From: Cladorhizidae sp. MBARI D1340-BT2
Lineage: Eukaryota > Porifera > Demospongiae > Poecilosclerida > Cladorhizidae
Length of the DNA stretch: 64,000 nt
Direction of reading: 5' to 3'
NCBI GenBank assembly: GCA_028752905.1
Contig: JAQNBH010000004.1
Span: forward strand, 33,611,189 to 33,675,188
Shown here one piece after another: positions 37,202 to 48,850 of this stretch (positions are counted from its first letter, which is position 1; each line of letters opens with the position of its first letter). Position numbers and translations under genes: made by a program. The notes under the pieces were generated by a model. That model ran no database searches. It had not been told where the DNA came from and worked only from the letters and a program-made list of their open reading frames with translations.

Positions 37202-38047
37202 TTGTGTGGAAAAAAATATGACCAGGAATCTTTCTTCGACATTGTTATGATAGGAAAACAAGATGAAGAGACTTCCCAGAGATCTAGCAACCTAGCTGTG
37301 GCTGATGCAATACCTCTGTCTGAGATCAACACAGGCGATCCTCCAAGAGAGGCTATAATGCATGATACCAATGTAATTGGCATATATGATTTGATAACTT
37401 CATAAAACTTGGACTCTAATAAAAGTGAGGCAATCATCGCAGAGCAGGAAGACTCAGAAGTAAGTAGGGATGTCATTCCAAGGACAGGGGAAATTTCAGA
37501 TTAGTGCAGAAAGTCCAGGGAATCTTTGTCCGAAACAATAGGAAACAATCTATGTTCTGATATTTTCAAAACTTATAAATCTGATCCAGGTGACCATGAT
37601 GGTAGTGAAGGTAAAATGCTGAAAGAGTTGCCTCACAACAAAAGAGTTGTGTGTTTTGTTCTCTTTATAGCAGCTCATTTTATACTCTGTGCAATATTAG
37701 CATGTCTCATTTCTATAGCATTCATCAGCCTTCACCAGCTTCATTCTGATGTGGCCTCACTCAAGCAATCAGGACAGAAGAAATTGGAATCAACAGCTTG
37801 CAATTCACATGTGAGAGAGAGCAATACCATGCAGGACTTCTGTCAACAGCTAGACACCTGTTATTACCTCCAAAGTAACATTAGCATGTTAATAACATTG
37901 GTTCAAAACATAAGTATGGAAGTCATGAATCTTAAACAGAACGTTTCTTATTGCAAAGTACGACATGTGGGGATTAATAATGTGTTGCATTGTGTGATGA
38001 TTGTACAAACTTTACTACCTGTAAAAAGAATTGATTTAAAGTATTAA
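37202..38047 (+). pseudogene. Broken gene for a type II membrane protein
   Basis: One continuous frame runs over 846 bases but holds two in-frame stops (37403-37405 and about 37502-37504). The open last part is 173 residues with a strong membrane span (VVCFVLFIAAHFILCAILAC) and a heptad-like stretch after it. The first part has AIPLSEI and IGIYDLI, echoing the AIPLY motifs of gene B. No fibrinogen-like part follows. Reading it as a decayed gene of the same general type as gene B is an inference. Confidence 0.5.
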
Positions 38048-38654
38048 ACTATGTCAATGCAATCATAGGAATGTTGATATGGTCGACAGAAAAAAAGGCT
38101 GACCCTCTAACTGGAAGTGTTCATTGATTATCTCAGCAACTCGATGCAGGGGGTAGCAGTACAAAATGGATTGGCGAGACGAGAATTTAATGCTGAAGAC
38201 CTGAGAACACCAGGAAGAAAAGGGAATGGAATAAGTATAAAAAAATATTGTATACTAAAAGAAAGAAATCAATGACCCCAAAATTGGGGAGGTAGTTTCT
38301 AATATCAACCAGGGACTCGAACTCGAGGAGGTCTCCAAGGTTTGTCTGTGGTGATACAGAGGGGACTGCGGCAGCAGTTTTGCGCTCCTTAGGTCCAACT
38401 CTACACCCATGACTCATTGTTTTTTGTATGATCAACTTATGCCAATAGATATATCACAACATAATATTGAATTGAGATACGTGCATTTTGTTGTTGATGT
38501 TATGTATGTTTTATTAGTGTATATTATATTATAATTATTATATTATATTGCTAAAAATATATATTGTACATAATATAATAATATATATTATATTACATAA
38601 TTATATTGTCATGATAATAATAGTGATAATAATAAGAATAACACCTTTGTAATG

Positions 38655-38955
38655 TGGGGAATTTACTTCTGCTCCAGTTACTGTGCGTGGTTGTAGTGTA
38701 GAGATGACCGAGACCTCTAATGCTGCTGGTCGACCGTGGCACCAGTTTGGGAGGAAGATGTCGGCTGGGCGGCTCCTTGTTCCTGGAATCAAGGATGGGA
38801 CCTCTTTCCTTGGGGCCAGAGCAGCTGACTGTGCTGCGGAGAAGATGGTATCTCTTTTGCCATGTTTAGGAGCAGACCCCTGGTGGGACCTTCTTACTAT
38901 CCTCAAAGCCTTCAGCAGGTCGTCAGGAGAGCCACATAAGATCCCGTCATCCAAA
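38655..38955 (-). pseudogene. Second non-LTR family (N2) fragment with internal deletion
   Basis: Minus strand: MDDGILCGSPDDLLKALRIV, resembling the reverse transcriptase catalytic motif (x-DDG), is followed after a short link by AAQSAALAPRKEVPSLIPG and SRPADIFLPNWCHGRPAALE. The latter resembles a C-terminal restriction-like endonuclease region. In a full element these are hundreds of residues apart, so most of the C-terminal region is deleted. It differs from family N1. Confidence 0.6.
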
Positions 38956-39032
38956 TGGTGCGGCGGCGTTCAAATCATTGGGCGGAGTTCAAATCATTGG
39001 GGCGGCGTTCAAATCATTGGTGCGGCGAGCGC
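38953..39032 (+). repeat. 20-bp tandem repeat, three units
   Basis: GGCGTTCAAATCATTGG occurs three times with GGCGG spacers, next to the N2 fragment. Confidence 0.85.
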
Positions 39033-39484
39033 ACGCTCCTACGCCTATACTCATTAGCAACTTGAAAGCCGTTTGTGAGAAACTTTCTATGATAAGCCTA
39101 ACAAATGCATCAAATTTTCTTCAAGTTTATCCATATGCTGTGCATGCACAGAGCAGGATAAAGAAAAGGATGAAAGCTAAAGAAGGTGCCACTAAACTGA
39201 TCTGACATAATAATTATGTATCAGACAATTTTATCTTAAGGGAAATTTTTCAAAAAGACTTATTTTTCTTTTTTGTACCATAAAATACTACAATGCATGC
39301 AGATTCCAGCTGTCTAACTAAAAACAGTCTAATCTAATCTATATTCATGCTAACTCATGCCCAAGGTACTGAGAAAAAGAAGAGACGCGTTTCAGAAAGG
39401 GGGGCTTCAAGACAAACATTCAGAGAGAGAGGGTGTGGTCTATGGTGCGGGGGGCATTTGATGCCAGTGATCCTGGACCTAAGT

Positions 39485-40642
39485 GCAGAGTTGCCAACCG
39501 TCCCGGAATGGCCGGGACAGTCCCGGAATTTTGGGCCGGTGGTGTCCTTGTCCCGGTAATGTCCCGGAATTTACAGCTACGCGAACCTTGCGCTTCCACT
39601 CGCTTAGATGGCCACTGCAGTCCCAAGCATGTTTAGTTTAGTCCGTTACGTAAAGCAACAAAAACAGGACACTTTTTAGGAGAGAAAAACTTCAGAATTA
39701 CTGCTCCAGCGAATAACCTTTGACCTTGTTTCGATTGGAGGTGTGGGACTCACGTGAAACTTCCCAACCAGTGGTAATAGCTTTTGCATTGCAATCTCAG
39801 AAAAATGGGCAAAGAAGCAGAAGAGAGAATGCCATTTTGACGAATTAAAACGCCTACAGGCGCGAACTCGACATCGCTCGCGTAAAAATTAATTAAAAAT
39901 TACGCGAACGAGCTGCTGTTTTTTTATTTTTTATTTTTTTAAATAAAACTTGATATTAAACATAATTATTGTATTGGTATAATTATGCTATAATATTACT
40001 AATTGCTGTTTGCAATTTTTTTTACCGGCTCTAAACGTTAAAACTACTATCAAAGATAAATTCCAGGTAGCACGTGATTCCGAACTGGTATTGGCAACAA
40101 AAATATATATATTTTTACAATGATGACTTTACTTCACTGTGACCGTCCAGATAGCTTCTGGAGGCCCTTCTTCGGTGGAAAGCTGCAGAGCCATCAATTG
40201 CAGACTCGCTATCAATCAAAATCCTACGGAGTAGAGGAAAAAAGTCGCTCCTGTGGATCTCTGTTGAGTGACTTTTTTTACTGTTGTAGACATAGAGATG
40301 CGTAATTTTTGTTTGCCTTCTTAAATAGAGCTGATTCATGTACCAAGTTATAGCTCTTTCAATTTGCAATCGAATAATATGCTTTGTATCAATGGTTATA
40401 AAAAAAGTTATGAAATTCAAAAATATTTTTTTAAAAATTTAAAAAAAGTGTTGGGCTATAGTTGGCGGTGAAAGGGAATTTCAGGGGATAGGCAAGAGTT
40501 TCAAAGAACATTAATGAAATTAATAAGCATGGAATACAGCAAATACAGAACATCATGGGGACCGCATGCTAATTAATGGGCGTGGTTGGAAATTCGCGTC
40601 GGAAATGTCCCGGAATTAACTTATGGAAAGTTGGCAAGTATG
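39485..40642. mobile_element. Related inverted-repeat element with CAGAGTTGCCAACCGTCCCG end
   Basis: The left end is CAGAGTTGCCAACCGTCCCG. The right end is CCCGGAATTAACTTATGGAA then AGTTGGCAAGTATG, an imperfect inverted match. CCCGGAAT is repeated several times near the left end. The inside has no recognisable transposase. The two short frames at 40115-40420 on opposite strands are not convincing genes. No clear target duplication was found. Confidence 0.5.
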
Positions 40643-43091
40643 TAAAATTAAAGTGCTACCCCAAAAATCCAACTGAACCCTAGTGTGAAATAGTAGTGTA
40701 AACTGAACCTATTGTAACAGTATCAAGGGCTCCATACCTTGTACAACCAATGTTCATTATTTTGTATTGCATTTTACTGTATACTATCTTGTTTGACTTG
40801 TTTGACCCTAGGACAATTTTTTCCTCCCCATACTTTGATTTGATAAGTCATATTGGGTATCTCTGGAGTCCTCTCAATGAGATCTGTGCAATGACATTCT
40901 TGATTTCTATTTTTAATATAGTCCCTCTGTAATACAATGTAATACAAAGTGTTTTAATTCCCAATCGTGTCAGAAATTTGGGATTTTGAATTTCTAAAAT
41001 TCCTTCCTTCTAGCCAGTGAGAAAATTCCCTTTCTTTTGTTATTATATCAACTGACTAAACCACAACATCAACACAGCACAAGTAACAGCTGTCCTTGCT
41101 GGAGGGTCCCAAGAATATTTGCCACACCCATTTCTACTGTGATAAAGCAAAGTCACACCCACATTTGTGGCTTGAAAAGGTTCAGACATACTGTGACCAC
41201 CATGTGAAGTTTAGAACTTGTCACCTTAAAACTTGGCAAGTTGTGAGCATTTTAGAAACCTCTTTTTTTGGGGAGAAGACCTTAAGAAAGTGTCTGGACA
41301 ACGGATTAGATCTCTACTGAACCCCAACATAACTGATTTCACAAATCAGACCATGCTATCATGGATAAGAAAGGGGCTGGACAACTGATCACAAAGATTT
41401 GATCTCTACTAAGGTATATTTCATAGCGTGTGACACACGGTTCATTTTAGCACATGGTCTTAAAATAAAGTCTGAGTCAATGGTGCAGTAAGTGGTACGA
41501 TTCGATAGATAAGAGTTGCATGTATTTCTTTAATGAAGAAGACTTTAACATCACCACAATTCACTAGAAACATGAACGACAAGACAAAAGACTATTCGGC
41601 ATATTCATCCCCAACTATGTCAACAGGTCACCCTCTCTGAATATACAACTATTCTGATGTCACCAGCTGACTGGGTTTTGCTTTTTTCTCCTGTTTTTCA
41701 CTTTAATTTGCAAGCTCTTTTGGTTTCCCATGGCATAATAAAAAGAAAAGGTTATCATTGTGTCCTTCAATACACATACATATATGCATGTATACACACA
41801 CATAGACAAATATTATAAAACAAACTAAGTTTACTTTTGGTTTTCTTGCCAACAACTTGAGAGGAAACAAGAATGTACCCATGTAGACCACAAACATTTA
41901 GAGGAGCCTTTACCGTTTAAAATTTTAAGCCAAATACAGGTTATAAAACAGTAGTTTTAACTCTAATAGCACTTCCAGATCCTGTTAAGGTATTAAACTA
42001 CAAGATTTAAAAAAGTCACAAGCATGAAATTTGTCTTCCTAGATTACTTTCTTTCACCCCCATAATTCAAGTACAAAAATCCCATTCCTGATATAATAAT
42101 ATTACTATCATAAGACTCCAGTTGCTATACATTACTTTTGATTGAACGAAAAATGAAAATGGGTGCACTCAACATGCTCATGAAGAGTGAGCATGAACTG
42201 ATTCAGTGGCTGCTTCTTTTGCCATGCAAGTAATAGTTGACTTACGGAGAAGTCTACTCTCATGTAAAATCACGTGCAGTCAAGCCAGCTCACATGCTAT
42301 GCAGATGATAACTGAGCAGTCCATTGGTTTACCGATGAGAGAATTTTCTTCTTCAAACAAAAATTGAAGTGAAAGTAAACATTGCTTCTGTGATGTGTGC
42401 TGTGTGTACTTTAGACATCTGCTGTGTTTGGTTAGTTCTGTAGTTATCTTATACAACTATTACCAAGCCCTTGAAAGGTTGCAGCTAATTCCCTACCAAC
42501 GGCAAAATTCTAATAACAAAAGAATAGCAATAACAAGAAATAGTTATGGCATGTACTGACTTGCATGATGTAGTGTGCAACAAGAAGAAGCACGCTAGAA
42601 AAAGTGTTTAAAAGGTGTTCCACCAATGCTGTGGTGATTGTTGTTCTCTGATGTTTGGTCTGTGGACTACTCCCCTGCAATGTTGAAGGAGGTTGTAAAC
42701 AATATATAAATAACAGTATCAAGCAAACAAGCAATAAATAGAACAAGAATAATGCTGTTAGATGAGACCCTTTACCATTTATATAACCTAGAAGGAACAC
42801 TGATTTTACACAACGACACCTTTACCAGTTTTATAGGTGTCTTCACCTCAATGGAGAACACTAGGTTTGTAAGATTTGTCTTCCAATCACCTTTCTGTTT
42901 CTTTGCCAATATTTCAATCTAAATATATACTTTGCTCTTCATCAGGGCAAATTTAAAATGCTTTTGATGACATCAGCTGAAAATGAGTGCTTCTAGAACA
43001 GTTAAACTCTCACAATAAATGATTATATATATGTGACCTAGCCTTGTGTCTCATTTTCTAATCTGCACCTTATTGTCATTAACATTAAGTT
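40643..43091. other. Non-coding stretch with gene B-type flank block
   Basis: It includes the repeated block 41640-41970. No gene is supported. A minus-strand hydrophobic frame at 42510-42800 lacks any family motif. Confidence 0.45.
41640..41970 (+). repeat. Non-coding block repeated at about 46590-47375
   Basis: Shared pieces include GACTGGGTTTTGC, TTTGCAAGCTCTTTTGGTTT and GGAAACAAGAATGTAC, then CATGTAGACCACAAA and TTTAGAGGAGC. The second copy lies downstream of gene B and contains extra sequence. This suggests that a gene B-like unit once also stood to the left of 41640. Confidence 0.65.
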
Positions 43092-43211
43092 ATGCTTTGC
43101 ATCCAGACTCCAAGAAGTCCTCTTTTGCTTTTCATATTGGTGGTTTGTATTCTGATGGTTGTTGATGATGCGGTCTGCACTGCATTTTGGGCTTCTACAA
43201 ACTCCAAATAT
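43092..43211 (+). CDS. Possible signal-peptide exon of an unknown secreted protein
   Basis: The ATG opens MLCIQTPRSPLLLFILVVCI followed by LMVVDDAVC, a plausible secretory signal. The frame could splice at AAATATAAG/GTTTGC near 43212. I found no convincing downstream exon before gene B, and the stretch may be chance. Confidence 0.2.
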
Positions 43212-44396
43212 AAGGTTTGCTGTTATTTGGTATTCTTGTTTACATTAGAGGTCAGCTGCTCCTTACTGAAGACATTGACAAACAACTTGACAAGCGCATG
43301 TTGATATAATGAGTATAATTATGTGGAATTGTTTACACACATGCTTTTCCGTGAAATGGTTTTTATTTTTATTGTAGCCTTTCACTCCATTTTATATGTT
43401 GCAAATTATAGCACACTGTATACAAGCAATTTTTTTAGCCAGAATTATAAAATGTTACAAGATCCCTAATGTACTACAGTAAAATGTTGAGGCATATGAT
43501 ATATATATGCCAAAGCAAAGAATGGTTTGGATAAAAAAGACATACTGTTACTAGTGCCTGAAATACATTTATCAAGTGCAGAGGTATCAGGTGTAGAGGT
43601 AAAATATAGCAAGAATTTTGTCCTTGAAGCCACAAGCCCACATGTTAAATTTCCAATTTGGAATTATCCATCCCATTATTTTGCAGGGCATTCGATTATT
43701 TAACCTTACACCAGCTTGGAATCTGTATTAAATTCTTAGCTTTTCCCCATAATTATAACAATCATGGCCAGAGACGTAGCATCATCATTAGCATTCTCCT
43801 TGCCTAGCAAGTAAAAGGTTGAAGGGTTGCAATGTGAGGCTCCATCAGGCCAAACCAACATTAGAGATCTTTAGCATGTCCATCCAATCAAAGAGCATGT
43901 CTTGAAATGGCATGGTGGTGAAGGGCTGACCTAAAGGGAAACTTGAAAAACCAATTTGGGTTTGGTAGCTTGAAGGCATTTTGTTTGCCTGAGTATCCAT
44001 TCCAAGCTGGCTATGACTGCTGGTTGTACCCCTAGGCAACATTACCAAGTTTTGTGGTTATTTGATGTAGTGTACATAGATTTTTTAAAGCTAAAAACAT
44101 GTTTACAGCATACTTCTGCTAGTGTCATGTGTTTACACTCGCCCACACATAGTCATGTGCACTAGCAATTTGTGTTGATGTTTGTTGTATAACTTTCAGT
44201 ACAAACATTATCTCAACTTGCTTTTATCTTGTTTATTTAGCTCAGCATTACAATAGGATTTACGTACACATTTAAAATGTCAAGACTTATGACATCATTC
44301 AAGTAGAGTGATATATAATGAAGACAGACACTAATATTAGAATTTATCAAACTCGCAGAAATATAAAATACAACCAAGGATTGTGTCCCTGCAAGT

Positions 44397-45890
44397 ATGA
44401 GTGCAGACATGGTCACTGTTACTTCAGCCACTTTTGGTCCAGCATACTTAACTAAGAAGAAGAAAACTAAGAAACTTTGTGTTCCAGAGGAGGTCCAGGA
44501 ATCTGATTCTGCTATTCCTCTGTATTCTGTGCTTGAAGGGAAAAGAGAAAAAAAACTTGAAGATGTTTACAATTCCAAAGACTTGAAGGTCCAAGAACCT
44601 GATCCTGCTATTCCTCTTTATGCTGAGCTTCAAAAGACATCAACATTCACTGCCACTCCAGAAACAAAAATTGAATACACTCACCACTATACTGACTTGG
44701 CAAAAAATGCATTCGCAATGCATGAGTATGAAGAAGCAGTTCCTTCATCCACCAGCTACTTGTCAACAGAAGTTTCGCAGCAAGATAAGGAGAGGAGTAA
44801 GTCTGAAGGCACTGCAAGAGCAAGGAGATTAGTAGGCTGGGCCTTGCTGGTGGTGGTGGCTGCTCTGGTAGTGGCTGCAGTAATTGCATGCTTGGTGTTC
44901 ACATTTGTAGAAGTATCAGCAATCAAGTCAGATATGAAATCACTGCAGCAACATATACAAGAAATAAATATTACTCCTATGAACAGAAGTAAAGCATTGG
45001 CTAGCATGTTTGAGAGCCTAAACATGGCTATTGAAAGGATACAGTCTCAGGATAAGAAAACATTTCTGAACATGTTATATCTACAAGAGAAAATCAAGAA
45101 TCTAGAGAATGATACTCAAGAGTCGCTCACCAGTTTGCCAAATCTGGGACAATATACATTTCCTGCTGATTCCTGTGCTGCAATTCACCTGCTGTTTTCT
45201 CCATCCTCTCACTCAGGCTACTACTGGATCAAGTCCCCCAATGGCTCTGCTGTCCGTGTATACTGTGACATGACCAGGTCATGTGGTAATATCACTGGAG
45301 GCTGGATGAGAGTGGCTGAACTGGACATGACAATTTTCAAGCAGTGTCCTTGTAGTCTCAGCCCATTAATCACAGCCAATTTAAGCACTTGCATACAAAA
45401 GACTTCTGCAGCAGCCTGCACTTCAATTTACTATCCTACAAACACTCTTTATTCTCAAGTTTGTGGGACGATAAAAGCATATCAATTTGGAACTCTTGAT
45501 GCATTTGAGGGCGCTCAAAGAAATATACCAAATCCTCCCACTAACATTAGAGATATCTATGTAGATGGTGTGAGTGTGACTCATGGGAAGAACTGCAGGC
45601 AGCACATCTGGACATTTGCTGCTGGTGAGTGCCCTTGCAATAAAACCAAACCATCATTTGTAGCTAATGATTTCTTTTGTGATGGAGTTTGGGGCAGGCA
45701 ATGCAGTGGGTCATGCAATGGAATAGTTCTGTGGGATGGAAATGGTTGCAGGACACAAAACACTCCTCCATGGTTCTACAAGCAGCTGCCACAGCCCACC
45801 ACTGATGATATAGAGATGAGGGTGTGTCGGGATCAAGGGAGAAGTGATGAAGACATTGCTATTGAGGCAATAGAGTTTTATGTTCAATAA
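44397..45890 (+). CDS. Gene B: intronless type II membrane protein with fibrinogen-like Cys-rich ectodomain
   Basis: One open frame of 497 residues. There is no N-terminal signal peptide. A membrane span lies at about 145-172 (VGWALLVVVAALVVAAVIAC) after an Arg-rich border, so the N-terminus is cytoplasmic. The cytoplasmic part has two copies of a V-Q-E-x-D-x-A-I-P-L-Y motif (Y43 and Y75) and YxxL motifs YSVL, YAEL and YTDL. A probable coiled coil spans about 175-245. The ectodomain (258-497) starts with SGYYWIKSPNGSAVRVYCDM and ITGGWMRVAELDM, resembling the start of fibrinogen-related domains, then a Cys-rich region with HIWTFAAGECPC and a QPTTDDIEMRVC end. I recall similar expanded families in sponges and cnidarians but no function. 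A receptor role is inferred. Confidence 0.85.
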   Translation: MSADMVTVTSATFGPAYLTKKKKTKKLCVPEEVQESDSAIPLYSVLEGKREKKLEDVYNSKDLKVQEPDPAIPLYAELQKTSTFTATPETKIEYTHHYTDLAKNAFAMHEYEEAVPSSTSYLSTEVSQQDKERSKSEGTARARRLVGWALLVVVAALVVAAVIACLVFTFVEVSAIKSDMKSLQQHIQEINITPMNRSKALASMFESLNMAIERIQSQDKKTFLNMLYLQEKIKNLENDTQESLTSLPNLGQYTFPADSCAAIHLLFSPSSHSGYYWIKSPNGSAVRVYCDMTRSCGNITGGWMRVAELDMTIFKQCPCSLSPLITANLSTCIQKTSAAACTSIYYPTNTLYSQVCGTIKAYQFGTLDAFEGAQRNIPNPPTNIRDIYVDGVSVTHGKNCRQHIWTFAAGECPCNKTKPSFVANDFFCDGVWGRQCSGSCNGIVLWDGNGCRTQNTPPWFYKQLPQPTTDDIEMRVCRDQGRSDEDIAIEAIEFYVQ

Positions 45891-45891
45891 A
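45886..45891 (+). terminator. AATAAA overlapping the gene B stop codon
   Basis: The last codons read CAA TAA A, so a polyadenylation hexamer spans the stop codon. The same overlap is kept in the degraded relatives (about 1250 and 57872). Whether it is used is unknown. Confidence 0.3.
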
Positions 45892-46589
45892 TTTGAACTT
45901 TTAATTTGTTAACAAGTTAGCACGAACTAAGTAAATATTGAAATGAGTTGTGATGCATAGCCTAACATTTCACTAATTTTCCATAGAAATTGTTCATTAG
46001 TTTTCCTTCTGGGTATGAGCCGTATAAATTTGTTATATTGTTATTGTTGTTATAATATTGTTGTTGTTGTTATTTATGTTATTATTATTAAAGTGCGCCC
46101 TCTAAAATGTAATTTCCACCATACAGAGACCAATGTCAGAATAATGATACATCAATCTTGTATAAAAGAACCCCTTTTATTTTCCCCTCGATCAATGGTG
46201 GGGTTTTCTAGTAAGGAATGTTATGTTGTTGTTGATTGTGTTGTCATAATCCATATGCAACTAAAGTTATATATTTTTAAATTAATACTATTATTATTTG
46301 CTTGTGGAAAGAGGGGCGTGTATGTGGGATGGATTCAGCTATTATGGTTTCTCAGCTGACTCTGAGATTGTGTGTGCTTCAGGTCATTTAGTTAGGGGCA
46401 CTCCACCAGCAATAGTTTCCTCAAGTAAGTTGCGTATAAATAATTGCCATGAATACTGATAATGCTGATGCAATGGGGAATCGACAGGACATGTTTTTGC
46501 TATACTATAGCTTCTCTTTAAAATATTCATGTTAAAAAAGCAACCATAATAATAGTTGTCTATTTCTTAATAGCTGGCAAGAATGGATG

Positions 46590-47375
46590 GTGAAGCTCCA
46601 AGCCCTCTGATATCACCAGGCGACTGGGTTTTGCCTCTCCTCCCTGTTTTTCACTTCTATATATGGTATTTTGCAAGCTCTTTTGGTTTCCCATAATAAT
46701 TTCGCAAATAACTGGAATTTTCCCCCTATATATAGTATGAGGTGCTAATTCTTCAGACCCTCTAACCAAGGAAAACTCTTTAGAGACAGACCAGCTAAGG
46801 AAATTTAGTGGATTATAAAACTCTCATGACAAAAGTAAGACGTAATATGAAATCTCTTCCTATGCGACCTAGTTTTCTCACTTTCTTTTATAGCTGATAA
46901 AATCAAAGAATATATATTTACAGCAAATCAGATACATAGTGATGATGTGGTAAATGACGATTTAATAACTCCGAGACTATACCTTGATATATAATTTAAA
47001 AAAGTTAGTCTGACATTTGATAATAATAAAATTGTAATTAAATCCCTGGATTTAAGCCAGATCCTCAAACACTCCATATAGCCTTAGACCATTTTGGTAC
47101 CGTAAAAATACTGAATGGTAAGCAAGTTATCATGGTGTCCTTTGGTAAACATACATACACGCCACAGACCAAAATTCTAAAACAAACTGTACTGGATTAA
47201 AAAATGTGGAAGACTTTTTTTGATTATAGCCTTTTGGTTTTCTAGCCAGCAACTTGAAAGGAAACAAGAATGTACACATGTAGACCACAAAAATTTAGAG
47301 GAGCTTTTACTGTTAAAATTTTTACACCAAATACAGAATATAAAACAGTGGTTTTAACTTGAATAGCACTTGTGT
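46590..47375 (+). repeat. Gene B downstream block, partner of 41640-41970
   Basis: See the partner entry. Here the block is split by about 400 bp of additional AT-rich sequence (46700-47120). It ends about where the minus-strand N1 fragment begins. Confidence 0.6.
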
Positions 47376-48570
47376 TGCTTTATTTTCCTTCCGAGTTCTT
47401 TTAGGAAAGCCAATGACTTTGGGTCAATGGCACCTAGGGTATCGCAACTGGCACAAAAATAATTCCTAGTAAGGCAGTGGTACTTGTCCTCCTTTTTCTC
47501 TTCAGTCATGGCAGCTACCGCACCTGAGCTCCTGGTAGCTTGAGCACAATAGAATTGTGCCAGAGTGTTGGGGGAGGTCACATCCCAGATCAAGAGCTTG
47601 TCTCATTTCCATGGCACCATGGTGATTCCATTTGGACACTTGCCGTCCATATGACTGACTCCAGACGGTTCCAGTCCTGACATGGCCCTATGAATAATGT
47701 TATTCATTGAGGAATGTCCATAGTAACGACCCTCACTCTTCTTGCAGCTCAAACTGTGCAGACCAAAATGGTCCACCTCTGCATCACAGTGCTGGCATAA
47801 GTGGGGATGGCAAAGAGGGGACCCCAAACAAAGGCCAACAGCAATCCTGATGGTTGCGTCGTCCATCTTCAAACCCAAGTTGGAGATTGGGGGTGCATGA
47901 AGCCATGCTCCAGATTCCCTAGCAGAGACAGCCAAAAGCCTAGCTCTTGTCAGGCTATCTGAGGAGTTGCTTAGCAAGGACTCCACATCTTTGGAAACTT
48001 GATAGGCATCCCACGACTTCTGGAGGCATGCTGCTGAACCAGAAGTTGAAGGAAAATCATGATCTTTTGACGACAGCAATAAAGCCTGTTCACGATTTTG
48101 GAGTGGGAGAGACAGCAGGTGTATAGGGAGGATGCGTTGGACCAGGTCGCAACAGGCAGCAGCTGAGGCCATGAAGGCTGATGGGGCAATCTGCACAGCA
48201 CGCCTAATACCAAGACCACCTACTCTGATTGGAAAACTGGCTTGAGACCAAGCTGGGTCATCATCACAACATTGAATATTGATGATGCTGCTCACAATAG
48301 TCTTGAGGCATCGTAATAGGTAGCTAAGACAGGAGACAGGAAGCAAGGGGAGGTCCTGAGGATGTACTGCAGCTTTGGGATGGAAAATGAGCTACACAGT
48401 AAAATCAAAGCCTCATGGGCCGAGAGGCCCGAGATGTAGCTTAGCCTTTCCCCCATCACCTCAAGGGATTTCACCTTCTCCAAAATGGAAGCAGAGATCG
48501 ACTCCACGCTACCAAGCTGTGCACCAAGAAGACATGCTTCATCAGTATCTGTCACACATGCACCTGGAAG
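47354..48570 (-). pseudogene. Non-LTR retrotransposon, C-terminal region (family N1), longest copy
   Basis: Minus-strand frames give about 400 residues of the segment after the reverse transcriptase core: LGGLGIRRA-type text (VGGLGIRRAVQIAPSAFM), ARLLAVSARESGAWLHA, a Cys-His knuckle (CHPHLCQHCDAEVDHFGLHS) and a restriction-like endonuclease stretch ending DKLLIWDVTS. A terminal part, LAFLKELGRKIKQHK, follows. The endonuclease R-PD is changed to C-PN and there are stops, so the copy is dead. Assignment to an R2/NeSL-like non-LTR type is from the motif order. Confidence 0.7.
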
Positions 48571-48619
48571 TGAGCTTAATATAGTCCCTCTTGTGACCGA
48601 GTCATGGCAGATGATGTCT

Positions 48620-48850
48620 GACTTTCCATTATTATTACTATTATTTTTATTAGTATTATTATTGTGTTTTTTTGGTTGTTATTGTTATTGTTGTTGTTTT
48701 TGTTGTTATTGTTGTTGTTATTATTATTATTATTAATGTAATAATATTGTTGTTTTATTTCTTTCTTTAGTATTTATGTACATTTTTATTTGTTGTCATT
48801 TAATTTTTTAATTTTTTTTAATTTTTATTTATTTAAGTTTTATTTTTTAA
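48620..48850. repeat. TTATTG triplet microsatellite and T-rich tract
   Basis: TTA and TTG triplets then T-rich sequence between the long N1 fragment and repeat P member 5. Confidence 0.9.

Noticed and set aside
38310..38335. tRNA-like B box (GTTCGAGTCC on the minus strand)
   Set aside because: No A box at the right distance and no cloverleaf can be drawn, so neither a tRNA nor a tRNA-derived SINE is supported.
42420..42500. Weak similarity to the gene A exon 1 region (TTGGTTAGT, then ACTATTACCAAG)
   Set aside because: The match is short and interrupted, with no signal peptide frame or splice site. It may be a very old duplicate but cannot be supported.
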